Shown piece by piece: positions 1 to 6,940 of a stretch of 22,050 nt of DNA. The notes beneath the pieces were generated by a model. It was not told where the DNA came from. It made no database searches and saw only the letters and a list, made by a program, of their open reading frames with translations. The position numbers and the translations under genes are program-made. Each line of letters opens with the position of its first letter. Positions within the stretch are counted from its first letter, which is position 1. The DNA lies in the IMG/VR virus record IMGVR_UViG_3300047550_005099, positions 1 through 22,050 of that record; one strand, written 5' to 3'. Origin of the DNA: a virus.

Positions 1-108
1 ATAAATTGCAGGAATCTCTGCTCCGTTAGGCAGCGTATAACAACCAACTAAATTTGGCAGTGCAGAAAGCAGCTCAGTAACTGCCTCACGCAGTTGAGAA
101 ATGTTCAT
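1..108 (-). CDS. Partial tail-region protein, N-terminal 36 residues only
   Basis: An open frame begins with ATG at 108 and runs off the left edge of the window, so only 36 residues are visible (starting MNISQLREAVTELLSALPNL). The visible part looks like an amphipathic helix. I do not recognise the family. It is the next gene downstream of the tail-tube-like gene in the minus-strand operon, so a tail or tail-completion role is the natural guess from position. No separate Shine-Dalgarno sequence precedes it: the bases just upstream are the T-tract and 3' arm of a terminator-like hairpin, and the only purine-rich stretch (GGGGACAGG) lies inside that hairpin. Confidence 0.6.
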   Translation of the reverse strand, partial: MNISQLREAVTELLSALPNLVGCYTLPNGAEIPAIY

Positions 109-109
109 G

Positions 110-137
110 AAAAAGCCTGTCCCCGTAGGGACAGGCT
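110..137 (-). terminator. Rho-independent terminator-like hairpin after the tail-tube gene
   Basis: A perfect 10-bp inverted repeat (114-123 with 128-137, 4-base loop) is followed on the minus strand by a run of Ts at 113-110. It lies 28 bases after the stop of the 165-740 gene and ends two bases before the ATG of the next gene, so it can lower downstream transcription and may also hide that gene's ribosome binding site. Confidence 0.8.
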
Positions 138-164
138 AGCGAAACCACTATGGAAGAGAACGAA

Positions 165-740
165 TCAGTTGGGAGCAGTCGGGATGATGCTGCCAGTCTC
201 TGCGGCGTTCTGATGGATGCCAATGCGACCACGGCTGGTCAGATCAAAAGTCACTTCCACGAGGTTATCAGCAGGATAGCTCTCGTTGTAGTTCATCACG
301 CAAGCAACAAAAGCCACACGATCATAGTAGTAAGTGGTGCCAGAAGCGCCAAGCTGCTTGTTGATCTCCACATACACTTCATGGTTCTTGTTGTAGCGGC
401 TTTCGCTAACCACTTGGAATGCTTCGTCGAAGCTGTTCGGCAGGAACACAGTGCCATCAACGTCCTTCTGGAAGTAGGAAGTGATCGAAGCAGTGGCCTG
501 ACTGGTAACAATCACGCTATCAGCAAAACCGCCGCCACCAAGCAGATAGAACTCTTGGTTGCCATCGTTAAAGGCAATAGAAGCAGTAGTGGCTGCCTGG
601 AGCGTGTAAAGGGTGGGAGCGCCGCTCACGGTGAAGGTGGCGCCGCTTTGAGTGATAACGGGACGAGTCGTGCCAGTGATAGAGCCAACGCGAACAATCA
701 CGTCTTGACTCTTCACCAGCTCTGTCGGATGGTAAAGCAT
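165..740 (-). CDS. Probable major tail (tube) protein
   Basis: A 191-residue protein with no cysteine cluster or membrane segment, rich in Thr, Ser and Val and in short beta-type stretches, as expected for a siphovirus tail-tube subunit. It follows the capsid and connector genes and precedes a terminator-like hairpin, the usual place for a highly expressed tail-tube gene. The ATG at 740 has a GAGG Shine-Dalgarno with an 8-base spacer. The call rests on position, size and composition; I cannot point to a diagnostic motif. A decoration or neck protein is the main alternative. Confidence 0.55.
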   Translation of the reverse strand: MLYHPTELVKSQDVIVRVGSITGTTRPVITQSGATFTVSGAPTLYTLQAATTASIAFNDGNQEFYLLGGGGFADSVIVTSQATASITSYFQKDVDGTVFLPNSFDEAFQVVSESRYNKNHEVYVEINKQLGASGTTYYYDRVAFVACVMNYNESYPADNLVEVTFDLTSRGRIGIHQNAAETGSIIPTAPN

Positions 741-767
741 GAAAAGATCCTCAATGGGAAAGAGAAA

Positions 768-1157
768 TTAAGCGTTGTTCACGCTGCCTTTGCCAATTAG
801 TCTAAAAATTCCCCTAACTGGTACGCCCAAGAACTGCCAATAGTGAATAGCAATTTGCTCGTTGGGCAATAGCTCAAAACGCCCCTCTCTCCCATTGATA
901 ATCGCCTGAGCAGAGTCTCCAATGGTTACACCAGAAAGCGTAAGGGGGCTTGTCATCCTGCCTTCCATGTAGACGGCAGTCATATCAGCCCCCAAAAGCT
1001 GATCGTACCTTGGATTGTTTTTCTGCTTCAGTGTGGCATAGAAGGCTACGCCACTAGACACTGGCATGTAATTGCCAGTTTCATTGTCAAGCGCATAGCC
1101 TGAAGCCACGTTAAACACCAGAGTGGCGTTCGCAAGTGGCTCCAGGAAATTGCTCAT
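768..1157 (-). CDS. Head-tail connector region protein, function unassigned
   Basis: 129 residues, beginning MSNFLEPLANATLVFNVASG. No recognised catalytic motif. Its ATG overlaps the stop of the upstream DUF4054-type gene by four bases (1154-1157), so the two are probably translationally coupled. Its place between a connector and the tail-tube gene is where head-closure, stopper or tail-terminator proteins are encoded in siphoviruses. That role is inferred from position only. Confidence 0.6.
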   Translation of the reverse strand: MSNFLEPLANATLVFNVASGYALDNETGNYMPVSSGVAFYATLKQKNNPRYDQLLGADMTAVYMEGRMTSPLTLSGVTIGDSAQAIINGREGRFELLPNEQIAIHYWQFLGVPVRGIFRLIGKGSVNNA

Positions 1158-1465
1158 ACGACAAAACCAACAGAAGAAAGAGGGAGCTTTTCAAGCATCC
1201 GCTTGAACTCTTGGCCATACTGCGTGGCGTCAAGTCCTTCGCCATACACCTTGCCTTCAGTGGCACCAATTTGAATGCCCATTTGAGTAAGCTGAATGGC
1301 AATGATATGAGCAGCGAGAAACTTCACGGCCCTATCAGTTTGATCCCCAAATACATCCTCTGACGCATCATAAGAAGCTTCAGAAATGGCACCATTGACA
1401 ATGCCAGAAGGATGCGGGCTGAATTCAGGAAAACGGTCAAGAAAGCTTGCGTAGGTGACTGCCAT
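1154..1465 (-). CDS. DUF4054-type head-tail adaptor protein
   Basis: A 103-residue protein whose start (MAVTYASFLDRFPEFS) and central helix (FLAAHIIAIQLTQMG) match my memory of the DUF4054 family, small alpha-helical connector proteins encoded just after the major capsid gene in many siphoviruses. The family is thought to form part of the ring joining portal and tail. It starts three bases after the upstream stop and overlaps the next gene by four bases, so all three connector genes look like one translational unit. Confidence 0.65.
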   Translation of the reverse strand: MAVTYASFLDRFPEFSPHPSGIVNGAISEASYDASEDVFGDQTDRAVKFLAAHIIAIQLTQMGIQIGATEGKVYGEGLDATQYGQEFKRMLEKLPLSSVGFVV

Positions 1466-1467
1466 AA

Positions 1468-1854
1468 TCAGGCCTTCCCAATGCGGATGGCTTCCATCCG
1501 TTTTGCAATGGCATTACGAACGCGCACTCGCCCTTCAATCTTCTTCCAATCAGCAAGCTGCTCAGAGTCGTGAATGAGTTCGATGGCGCGGATAGCCTGA
1601 GTGAGAGGAAGTTCGCTAAGACTTTGAGCACTCTCGGGCAGCACTTCTGCTGTCACTTGCTCTTTCATTTCTTCAATGGCGCCAATCTGCATCAGCTTCT
1701 TGACGGCACGATTTTCCTTCGCCTCGTTCCACTTCTCATCAGGAATTTCCTGATTCAGGCCAGGGGTGAGCTGAATAAGCCCGCTCTTGGTGATAATGCC
1801 AAACCCTGCATCACGCGGGGGATTCTCAAGTTCGGGACGATAAGCAATGAGCAT
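1468..1854 (-). CDS. Small head-region protein, function unassigned
   Basis: 128 residues. The N-terminal 60 residues contain a segment resembling a short phage motif, with L-T-P-G-x-N followed by I-P-D-x-x-W and then a helix ending in I-G-A-I-E-E; I have seen this pattern in small proteins encoded next to capsid genes but know no function for it. The C-terminal half is predicted helical and charged. It lies between the capsid and DUF4054-type genes. A 6-bp inverted repeat (1853-1858 with 1866-1871) covers the start codon and could reduce initiation. Confidence 0.6.
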   Translation of the reverse strand: MLIAYRPELENPPRDAGFGIITKSGLIQLTPGLNQEIPDEKWNEAKENRAVKKLMQIGAIEEMKEQVTAEVLPESAQSLSELPLTQAIRAIELIHDSEQLADWKKIEGRVRVRNAIAKRMEAIRIGKA

Positions 1855-1909
1855 TGTTCAAAAGAAACAATTGCACATAGCTTAACGTCCCTTGCTTGAT
1901 TAACTATCC

Positions 1910-2818
1910 TCAGGCAGAAGCCTGCACGTAGATGACGCTCTTGGGATAGTACAGGGCGACGCCACCAACGCGAGCATGAGCAGGAACAATGAATTCCAGG
2001 CCACGCTGCTGGGGCGGGAACAGTTCAAGCGGCTGAGGGATGTGCAGTTGCACTTTCTCAGGATCGCGCTTGTATACCACCATACGATTGGTGTTGAGCA
2101 CGCTGTTGGCCTTGTCGAGCTGGTTGATCGGCTCAACGTTGCGGATGAAGGGGTTGGTGCGCAGGAAGTATTCCAGCACGGTCACGTCCGAAGAGTCGGA
2201 GTTGCGAGTGGTGCTCACCTTGTTGTAATCAGCCCAAGGCATCAGAATGGTGTCGGGCTGCTCCTTCATCTTGGAAGCGTTGATAATGGCGGTCACGCCA
2301 TAGTTCAGCAGTTCCAGCATTTCCTGGGCAGTGGTGCCGCTGTCGGTGAACCACTTATTGGCAGCAACAACGTCCACAGTGGAGTTGTTGAAGAAGCCAG
2401 ACAGGCCCACAGCGCTTTCGCCGAAGAAGGCCACGTCTTCCACTTTCTCCTCATAGGCACGACGCACGGCAGCAGCACGACGCTGCTCCAGAGCGAGGTT
2501 GGCCATTTGAGCAGCACGCAGTTCCTGCACGGTGTAACCAAAGCTGCCACCGAACGAGCGGATGTTGATGCTCTTCTCGACTTGGCTCACGTCAGCACGC
2601 GGCAGATCGTCAGCAGCATCAGCAATCAGCTTGAACTCACCAGTGGAGTCCATGATGCGGTAGGTGAAGGTCTGGGCGCCAGGACCAGCTTCAGCAGTGA
2701 CAGGCAGCACAGTCGGATATTTAATATCCGCGTACTGAGTTTCAAAAACTTGGGGGCGAATGTACTCAAGCTGACGCTCAAGGAACAGGCCCGCATCATC
2801 CATACGGAATTCAGACAT
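1910..2818 (-). CDS. Major capsid protein, DUF2184 (HK97-fold) type
   Basis: A 302-residue protein that I recognise as the DUF2184 type of major capsid protein, which forms the icosahedral shell. It has a helical N-terminus, a middle region rich in beta segments with an R-S-F-G-G-S-F-G-Y motif near residue 90, a helix with L-E-Q-R-R-A-A-A, the segment A-F-F-G-E near 155, and a C-terminal region ending in repeated hydrophobic strands. The start is supported by a strong AGGAGG at 2833-2828, 9 bases before the ATG. It directly follows the cement-protein gene and precedes the connectors, the usual order. The strong ribosome site fits high expression. Confidence 0.85.
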   Translation of the reverse strand: MSEFRMDDAGLFLERQLEYIRPQVFETQYADIKYPTVLPVTAEAGPGAQTFTYRIMDSTGEFKLIADAADDLPRADVSQVEKSINIRSFGGSFGYTVQELRAAQMANLALEQRRAAAVRRAYEEKVEDVAFFGESAVGLSGFFNNSTVDVVAANKWFTDSGTTAQEMLELLNYGVTAIINASKMKEQPDTILMPWADYNKVSTTRNSDSSDVTVLEYFLRTNPFIRNVEPINQLDKANSVLNTNRMVVYKRDPEKVQLHIPQPLELFPPQQRGLEFIVPAHARVGGVALYYPKSVIYVQASA

Positions 2819-2835
2819 TGTTAAGAGCCTCCTAA

Positions 2836-3393
2836 TCAGTCGCCAGTGAGAGTGAACGAGGGGCCGTTCAGTTCCAGAATGGCCACGCCGTCACCAGTGG
2901 TGCTGGTCAGATAGCGAGCGTTGGACAGAACAGCGGTTTTGCCAGCAATGGCAGCGTTGTTGAAGCGACCAGCGTACTTGACGCCAGTAGCAGTGTGAAT
3001 CACGCGAACAGCAGTGGAAGGATTCACAGCGCCATGCACATACACAGCCACGGCACCTTCAGAGGCCACGTTCATGACTTGATCCACTTTCACGCCAGGA
3101 CGGCTGTTGGCATCCAGAGCAGTTTCGTCCACGTAGGTGAGGACGTTAATACCGAGGAAGCTATCGCCAGAAGCGGAAATGGTCTTAGCACCGAGACCGT
3201 CAGTGCCAGTGCTGTCATACACCACGCCATTGCCGAACGGAATGACCACGGCGGTCTCGTTCACGCGGGTGATGATGGTGTTGTTGCGAATGTCAGAAAG
3301 CTGACCTTCCAGCAGAGGATCATGCACCAGAGCGTAGGTCTGCTGCACGCCACCTGCAGTGGGAGATCCCGATGCAGAGAAAGTTACGGCCAT
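2836..3393 (-). CDS. Probable capsid structural cement / decoration protein
   Basis: 185 residues, glycine-, alanine- and threonine-rich, with alternating short beta strands and the segment AVAVYVHGAVNPSTAVR, which resembles the DUF2190-like capsid cement proteins encoded directly before DUF2184-type capsid genes. Such proteins bind and stabilise the expanded head. The start has AAGGAGG at 3410-3404 with a 10-base spacer; this site lies inside the last codons of the protease gene, so translation may be coupled. Family assignment is from pattern and position. Confidence 0.6.
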   Translation of the reverse strand: MAVTFSASGSPTAGGVQQTYALVHDPLLEGQLSDIRNNTIITRVNETAVVIPFGNGVVYDSTGTDGLGAKTISASGDSFLGINVLTYVDETALDANSRPGVKVDQVMNVASEGAVAVYVHGAVNPSTAVRVIHTATGVKYAGRFNNAAIAGKTAVLSNARYLTSTTGDGVAILELNGPSFTLTGD

Positions 3394-3395
3394 AA

Positions 3396-4013
3396 TTACT
3401 TAGCCTCCTTGGAGATGGAAAGGGGCTTCTTCCAGGCATTCTGCAGCATGTCCATATAAGAGGACGGTGCAGACTGAGGAGAAGCAATGGAAGCTACGGC
3501 TTTGCGCAGCTCGTCGGTGGCGGCAGAATCTTTGCGACCCTCAGAGAGAGTGTCAAACATTGCCTGCACGTAGTCGTCGCTCTTCTCGGAGAGATCAAGC
3601 TCGTCACCACGCACTGCCTTGATGGCGTCAACCATCACTTCACGGGCAGTTTTGCCAGCGAAGCTATAAGCCGAGTCCAGAACAGGCTTGGCCTTTTCAA
3701 CCAGAGCCAGTCGCTCTTCTACCATGGAATCAAGATTGATTTCCTTGGCAGCAGCAAGCTCTGCAGTCAGTTCTTCAACTTGCTCGGCCAGGGCATCGGC
3801 GCGGCCTTCGGCTGCGTCCATTTTGCCCTTCAGTTCCTTTTCCATGGCGTCCATTTCGCCCTTGAGCTTTTCGGCCTTGGCCATGGCATCTTCATACTGA
3901 CGCTTCATTTCGGCGTAGCTACCTTTCGCGTCTTCACGCTCGGCAGTGATGGCAGCCGCAAGAGCTGCATCGGCCTCATACGAAACGCCGTCAAACACAA
4001 TGTTGGCGGTCAT
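3396..4013 (-). CDS. Nested scaffold protein from an internal in-frame start (candidate)
   Basis: Met193 of the protease-scaffold gene is preceded by AGGAG with a 5-base spacer (4023-4019 to ATG 4013). Translation from here gives a 205-residue protein, MTANIVFDGVSYEADAAL onward, that lacks the protease domain and contains the coiled coil and C-terminus. Lambda's C/Nu3 pair shows that head protease genes can contain a nested scaffold gene. The ribosome site is seen in the sequence; the product is inferred. Confidence 0.5.
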   Translation of the reverse strand: MTANIVFDGVSYEADAALAAAITAEREDAKGSYAEMKRQYEDAMAKAEKLKGEMDAMEKELKGKMDAAEGRADALAEQVEELTAELAAAKEINLDSMVEERLALVEKAKPVLDSAYSFAGKTAREVMVDAIKAVRGDELDLSEKSDDYVQAMFDTLSEGRKDSAATDELRKAVASIASPQSAPSSYMDMLQNAWKKPLSISKEAK

Positions 4014-4589
4014 TTTGTCTCCTGTAGAGGATAAAAGATCTTCGACAGCGGCATCCGCTGAATCAAGCATGAGGCGAACTTGCGCCCCACCTCTTGCCCT
4101 GTTGACAATAGCCACATGATTGCCACGAATGTTCCGCTGAATGCCATCGTAATGTTGGCCGTCAGGCGTAATTCCTGGCTCGGGCGTATAGTCCACTTTG
4201 TAACCACAAGACACTTCACGCACGTCTCCGCGCATGATCGCATCAATGGTCTCTTTGTCAGTGACAGTCAAAGTGCTTTCAACAAAGCCATCGGAGTAAG
4301 ACACATCTGCGCTGGTAAAACCAACTGCATAATCTTTAGTGTTCAATGCGTCCAGGAGCACTGGAGGGTGCTCCTTGGTAACGCATTTCTCCCGAAAACT
4401 ATCTAGCGCCTCAATGGCAGCCACTTCCTCTTCGGGCCTGTACTCCAAGCGGACGCCCCCGTTCGCGTCCGTATAAGACTGAATTCCAGTGCGAGCTATC
4501 CGCGCTTTGACGCGCAGGTAGCCCTCATCCGTGAACACGTAGTTCTGGATGGTAGAAACGTCGTAACGGAAGCCGTTTAAGGTGTCCAT
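3396..4589 (-). CDS. DUF2213-type prohead protease fused to a scaffold-like C-terminus
   Basis: 397 residues. Residues 1-175 match my memory of DUF2213 prohead proteases; His74 (in K-E-H-P-P), Ser127 (in E-V-S-C-G-Y) and His158 (in G-N-H-V-A-I-V) could form a Ser-His-His triad like that of herpesvirus-type maturation proteases. Residues about 215-290 are a long charged coiled coil (Ala/Glu/Lys-rich), typical of scaffolding. The C-terminal 100 residues are helical. Processing of scaffold and capsid during head maturation is the likely role. AAGG, 7 bases before the ATG, supports the start. A second, in-frame start at 4013 may give a scaffold-only product. The triad assignment is inference. Confidence 0.8.
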   Translation of the reverse strand: MDTLNGFRYDVSTIQNYVFTDEGYLRVKARIARTGIQSYTDANGGVRLEYRPEEEVAAIEALDSFREKCVTKEHPPVLLDALNTKDYAVGFTSADVSYSDGFVESTLTVTDKETIDAIMRGDVREVSCGYKVDYTPEPGITPDGQHYDGIQRNIRGNHVAIVNRARGGAQVRLMLDSADAAVEDLLSSTGDKMTANIVFDGVSYEADAALAAAITAEREDAKGSYAEMKRQYEDAMAKAEKLKGEMDAMEKELKGKMDAAEGRADALAEQVEELTAELAAAKEINLDSMVEERLALVEKAKPVLDSAYSFAGKTAREVMVDAIKAVRGDELDLSEKSDDYVQAMFDTLSEGRKDSAATDELRKAVASIASPQSAPSSYMDMLQNAWKKPLSISKEAK

Positions 4590-4646
4590 ATACTTACCTT
4601 ATCAATAAATACCGTTTATACTTCAAACAGCTATTCAACCCTGACT

Positions 4647-5180
4647 ATGGGGCGCCGCTGGCACTACGTTTATTATTCCTATGAAGAGTGGGGGCGCGGT
4701 TATATTGGCAAGCGCTCCTCCAAGGTGCCGCCAGACCAAGACGAATATCTAGGCAGTTTTAGCGACTCAACTTTTAAGCCTAGCCATAAAATTATCTTGG
4801 CAATTTTTGACACATCTAACCAAGCCCTAGAAGCGGAAATAATCTTGCACAATTTTTACAGCGTCGACAAAAATCCTCATTTTGCAAACAAGGCAAGGCA
4901 AACGTCTTCTGGCTTTGCATGGAGCGGAGATCTAACAAAGGTTCTTGCCCCCGAGCAAGAAAGATCTCGTCGTCTAAAAATTTCGGCGTCTCAGCGATCC
5001 GGGTCAAAGGGTTTCTTTTATCGGCTCATCTCCCCCTCCGGTTTGATTTATGTCACAATCAATTTGACTGAATTCTGCAGGACACATAATCTGAATCGTC
5101 AAAACATCGAAAAAGTAGCAAGCGGCGCACGCCGCCATCACAAGGGATGGAGGGTAGAGCGCATGGAGATGAAGCAATGA
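4647..5180 (+). CDS. GIY-YIG-like homing endonuclease
   Basis: 177 residues. The N-terminus has H-Y-V-Y-Y-S (the GIY-like strand) followed by G-R-G-Y-I-G-K-R-S at 16-24, then a catalytic-type glutamate in the helix E-A-E-I-I-L-H-N-F-Y (Glu62/Glu64), all in the order of the GIY-YIG nuclease domain. The C-terminal 50 residues (S-P-S-G-L-I-Y, then N-L-T-E-F-C, ending H-H-K-G-W) resemble the DNA-binding tail of phage free-standing endonucleases of the Seg type. Such enzymes cut an allele lacking the gene and promote its spread. It lies on the strand opposite to the head operon, and its stop overlaps the start of the next plus-strand gene. No Shine-Dalgarno is evident. The target site is unknown. 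Confidence 0.75.
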   Translation: MGRRWHYVYYSYEEWGRGYIGKRSSKVPPDQDEYLGSFSDSTFKPSHKIILAIFDTSNQALEAEIILHNFYSVDKNPHFANKARQTSSGFAWSGDLTKVLAPEQERSRRLKISASQRSGSKGFFYRLISPSGLIYVTINLTEFCRTHNLNRQNIEKVASGARRHHKGWRVERMEMKQ

Positions 5181-5461
5181 TGTTGCTCAAAAAAAGCGAC
5201 GCGGACGTGCTAAAGATGCCGTATCAACAAGCCCGCATCCTCATTGCCGAGCGCATTAAAGAAGCCCGGCTCAATGCCGGGCTTTCTCAAAAGGACGTGG
5301 CTGCCGTCTTGCACACAAGTCAAAGCTCATATTCACGAATGGAGCGAGCGGAGCTTGCGCCAGACTGTGTGCAAGTTAGGACTCTTAGCGGCCTCTACGG
5401 AATCAGTGTACTGTGGCTCATGGGTTATCCATCTTTCGTGATTGACACGAGGCCGCGCTAA
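5177..5461 (+). CDS. XRE-family helix-turn-helix regulator
   Basis: 94 residues from the ATG at 5177, chosen because GGAG lies 8 bases upstream and because the ATG overlaps the TGA of the endonuclease gene (ATGA); the frame is also open upstream without such support. Residues about 20-75 form an XRE/Cro-type DNA-binding fold: R-I-K-E-A-R-L-N-A-G-L-S-Q-K-D-V-A, then S-Q-S-S-Y-S-R-M-E-R. The C-terminus is short, with no sensor or peptidase domain. It ends exactly where the minus-strand gene ends (5461/5462). It may control its own two-gene island or phage genes; no operator was identified. Confidence 0.75.
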   Translation: MMLLKKSDADVLKMPYQQARILIAERIKEARLNAGLSQKDVAAVLHTSQSSYSRMERAELAPDCVQVRTLSGLYGISVLWLMGYPSFVIDTRPR

Positions 5462-5773
5462 TCAATCTTCGTCGTCGTCCTCCTCTTGTAGCTCTGCAAG
5501 CTGATTTTCGATGTCTTCCATAATGTATGACTTTGCCATTGCCTCAATCTCAAAAACCAAGAACTTAGTCGACTCAAAATGAGGATCAGGCTTGTCGTAG
5601 ACGCTCATCACATAAATGTGAGTTTCGTCAAGCCTGCCATTCTTAAAGCATTGCTTCTCGACCAGCTCCCATCGTGAAGTGTTGCGATGTTCATTTGCAG
5701 AAAGAATAGACAAAGCCTTCATCAGACCAATGCCTTCGTCTTCTTGTTCAATGACGCGCACGTATTCGCTCAT
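5462..5773 (-). CDS. Small acidic protein, function unknown
   Basis: 103 residues, with a pattern of beta strands in the middle (T-H-I-Y-V-M-S-V-Y-D and K-F-L-V-F-E-I-E-A-M) and a strongly acidic C-terminal tail (ELQEEDDDED). No family recognised. Its start codon overlaps the stop of the preceding frame (ATGA at 5773-5770), so it is probably translated together with the frameshift gene upstream. It ends back-to-back with the plus-strand regulator. Confidence 0.6.
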   Translation of the reverse strand: MSEYVRVIEQEDEGIGLMKALSILSANEHRNTSRWELVEKQCFKNGRLDETHIYVMSVYDKPDPHFESTKFLVFEIEAMAKSYIMEDIENQLAELQEEDDDED

Positions 5774-6195
5774 TGGTCTTTGTTGCGATTTTCTACCATC
5801 TTAATGATGCGATTCGCCCACGCCCTGCCGGCATCTCCTCCCCATAATTGCCAAGCAATGTATCCGGCGTCATTCTCTCCTCCACTTTTATTCTTTTCGT
5901 GACGAGAGAAAAACGCTGCCATGCGCTTAATTGTCGCATAGCTGATTTTGCTTCCTCCAGCCAGATCTCCAGCCCTGGCCACTCCGCTGCCAATGCCTTG
6001 CTTGCCAGCTTCTTGCGTGCTTAATCCGCCTTTGCCATATTTCTTGCGCAGTTCCAAGCCACGTCGCGCAGCAGCCCTCACAGACGCGGGAGGGGAGAAA
6101 CTCTCAGAGTCTCCCCTCAGCGCTTTTTTCCGCAAGAACCATCCATCTCCTCCTCTTCCTCTTCTTCTTCCTCCCCCTCTTCTTCGCCCATGCAC
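5770..6195 (-). CDS. Downstream frame of a probable -1 frameshift gene; conserved phage domain of unknown function
   Basis: Taken alone, this frame starts at a GTG (6195) without a ribosome binding site, and its first 20 residues are an Arg/Gly run that is only the shifted reading of the acidic repeat of the overlapping gene. Meaningful protein begins after 6123: F-S-P-P-A-S-V-R-A-A-A-R-R-G, then S-T-Q-E-A-G-K-Q-G-I-G-S-G-V-A-R-A, then S-G-G-E-N-D-A-G-Y-I-A-W-Q-L-W-G-G-D-A-G. I recognise this as a domain recurring in phage proteins, with no known function. The most likely product is a fusion: 87 residues from the DUF6496-like gene, then 117 residues from this frame (204 in all), made by slippage at 6129-6123. 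Independent translation from GTG is the alternative. Confidence 0.7.
   Translation of the reverse strand: MHGRRRGGGRRRGRGGDGWFLRKKALRGDSESFSPPASVRAAARRGLELRKKYGKGGLSTQEAGKQGIGSGVARAGDLAGGSKISYATIKRMAAFFSRHEKNKSGGENDAGYIAWQLWGGDAGRAWANRIIKMVENRNKDQ
6090..6129 (-). promoter_or_regulatory. Programmed -1 ribosomal frameshift signal
   Basis: In the frame of the 6117-6383 gene, A_AAA_AAG occurs at 6129-6123 with the correct phase (codons GGA AAA AAG), two codons before the stop. Four bases later a perfect 9-bp stem follows (6118-6110 with 6098-6090); inside it a further 3-bp stem (6109-6107 with 6103-6101) can stack across a TT bulge. A -1 slip puts the ribosome exactly into the downstream frame (AAA AAA GCG). 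The heptamer is the one used by Escherichia coli dnaX. AGGAGG-like purines lie about 15-20 bases upstream. Confidence 0.75.
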
Positions 6196-6383
6196 ATTGA
6201 ATCAACGTAGGAATCCCAGTAGGCGTCGCTCTTGCCCTTCATGGACATGCCAGCTTTCTGCAGGGCAATGGCAATCGCCTGGGAACGATTCTTTACGGGC
6301 TCGCCACTGCTACTTTTCAACTTGCCACTCTTGAATTCTTTCATCACAAGCCTAATTTTTGCCTGCTTCTCTTTCGTGGTCAT
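6117..6383 (-). CDS. DUF6496-like protein, zero-frame product of the frameshift gene
   Basis: 88 residues. Residues 1-47 (V-M-K-E-F-K-S-G-K-L-K-S-S-S-G, then N-R-S-Q-A-I-A-I-A-L-Q-K-A-G-M-S) match the DUF6496-type small domain found in many phage proteins; no biochemical role is known to me. Residues 66-79 are almost pure glutamate, a flexible acidic linker. The normal stop is at 6117, giving the short form; a -1 slip at the run of six As would fuse it to the conserved domain in the next frame. It lies between the sugar-modifying cluster and a small acidic gene in the minus-strand operon. Confidence 0.75.
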   Translation of the reverse strand: MTTKEKQAKIRLVMKEFKSGKLKSSSGEPVKNRSQAIAIALQKAGMSMKGKSDAYWDSYVDSMCMGEEEGEEEEEEEEEMDGSCGKKR

Positions 6384-6406
6384 TGCCCTACAGATTTTTG
6401 TACAGT

Positions 6407-6940
6407 CTAGGCCTTAATGCCTTTGAAATACAAATCGCACGATTGCTCGTTCGTTAAAAATTCATACTCAAGAAAAAGCTCGTCAAAATCAATGGCGGAA
6501 ACAAAGTCTTCTTCCGTGAGATTCAGATAGTAAGACCAACCCCGTGCAATCGTTAAAGGACTGTCTTGAGGAGTAGTGCGCTCAGTGCCATGCTCAGGGC
6601 GACCAGTGGTAGCGCAAGTAAAGACAACGAGTCCTCCCCGCTTGCACAGTCGCACCATATTCAAGAAGGTTTCCTTCCAGAACGGATTGTGTTCAAAGCA
6701 TTCGCAGGAAATGGTGCAATCAAAAAGCTCAGCGCTGTCATACTCATGCCCACTCACCACCACGTCTACGCTAGGCCCTTCGCCCACATCCACGCCAATA
6801 TATTCGTCAGCGCTGAAAAACTGCCTGACAGTGCCGTTGATATTGAGGCTTCCAATCTCCAAAACACGTCCGCCTTGGAAGAAGCGAGGGTGTTGCTCCT
6901 TCACTGAAGCAATATATACAGACTGTTCGCGGTGTGCCAT
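6407..6940 (-). CDS. Class I SAM-dependent methyltransferase (Methyltransf_11-like)
   Basis: 177 residues with the SAM-binding core: motif I V-L-E-I-G-S-L at about 26-32, the acidic end of strand 2 (Y-I-G-V-D-V-G-E-G), and the post-motif segment F-D-C-T-I-S-C-E-C-F-E-H followed by a helix and the strand G-G-L-V-V-F-T-C-A. This is the Methyltransf_11-type order seen in small-molecule and sugar methyltransferases. Its ATG shares one base with the stop of the upstream glycosyltransferase-like gene (TAATG), so it probably acts with the sugar cluster, perhaps methylating a glycan. The substrate cannot be told from sequence; it lacks DNA methyltransferase motifs. Confidence 0.75.
   Translation of the reverse strand: MAHREQSVYIASVKEQHPRFFQGGRVLEIGSLNINGTVRQFFSADEYIGVDVGEGPSVDVVVSGHEYDSAELFDCTISCECFEHNPFWKETFLNMVRLCKRGGLVVFTCATTGRPEHGTERTTPQDSPLTIARGWSYYLNLTEEDFVSAIDFDELFLEYEFLTNEQSCDLYFKGIKA

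Noticed and set aside
468-490. GGAAGTAGG match to the glutamine-riboswitch core
   Set aside because: It lies inside the tail-protein gene on the opposite strand with no surrounding stems, so chance is the best explanation.
1976-2824. Long plus-strand open frame opposite the capsid gene
   Set aside because: His/Val-rich antisense shadow of a strongly supported capsid gene, with no ribosome site.
6124-6195. Independent GTG start at 6195 for the downstream frame
   Set aside because: No ribosome binding site, and the Arg/Gly run is the out-of-frame reading of the Glu-rich linker.
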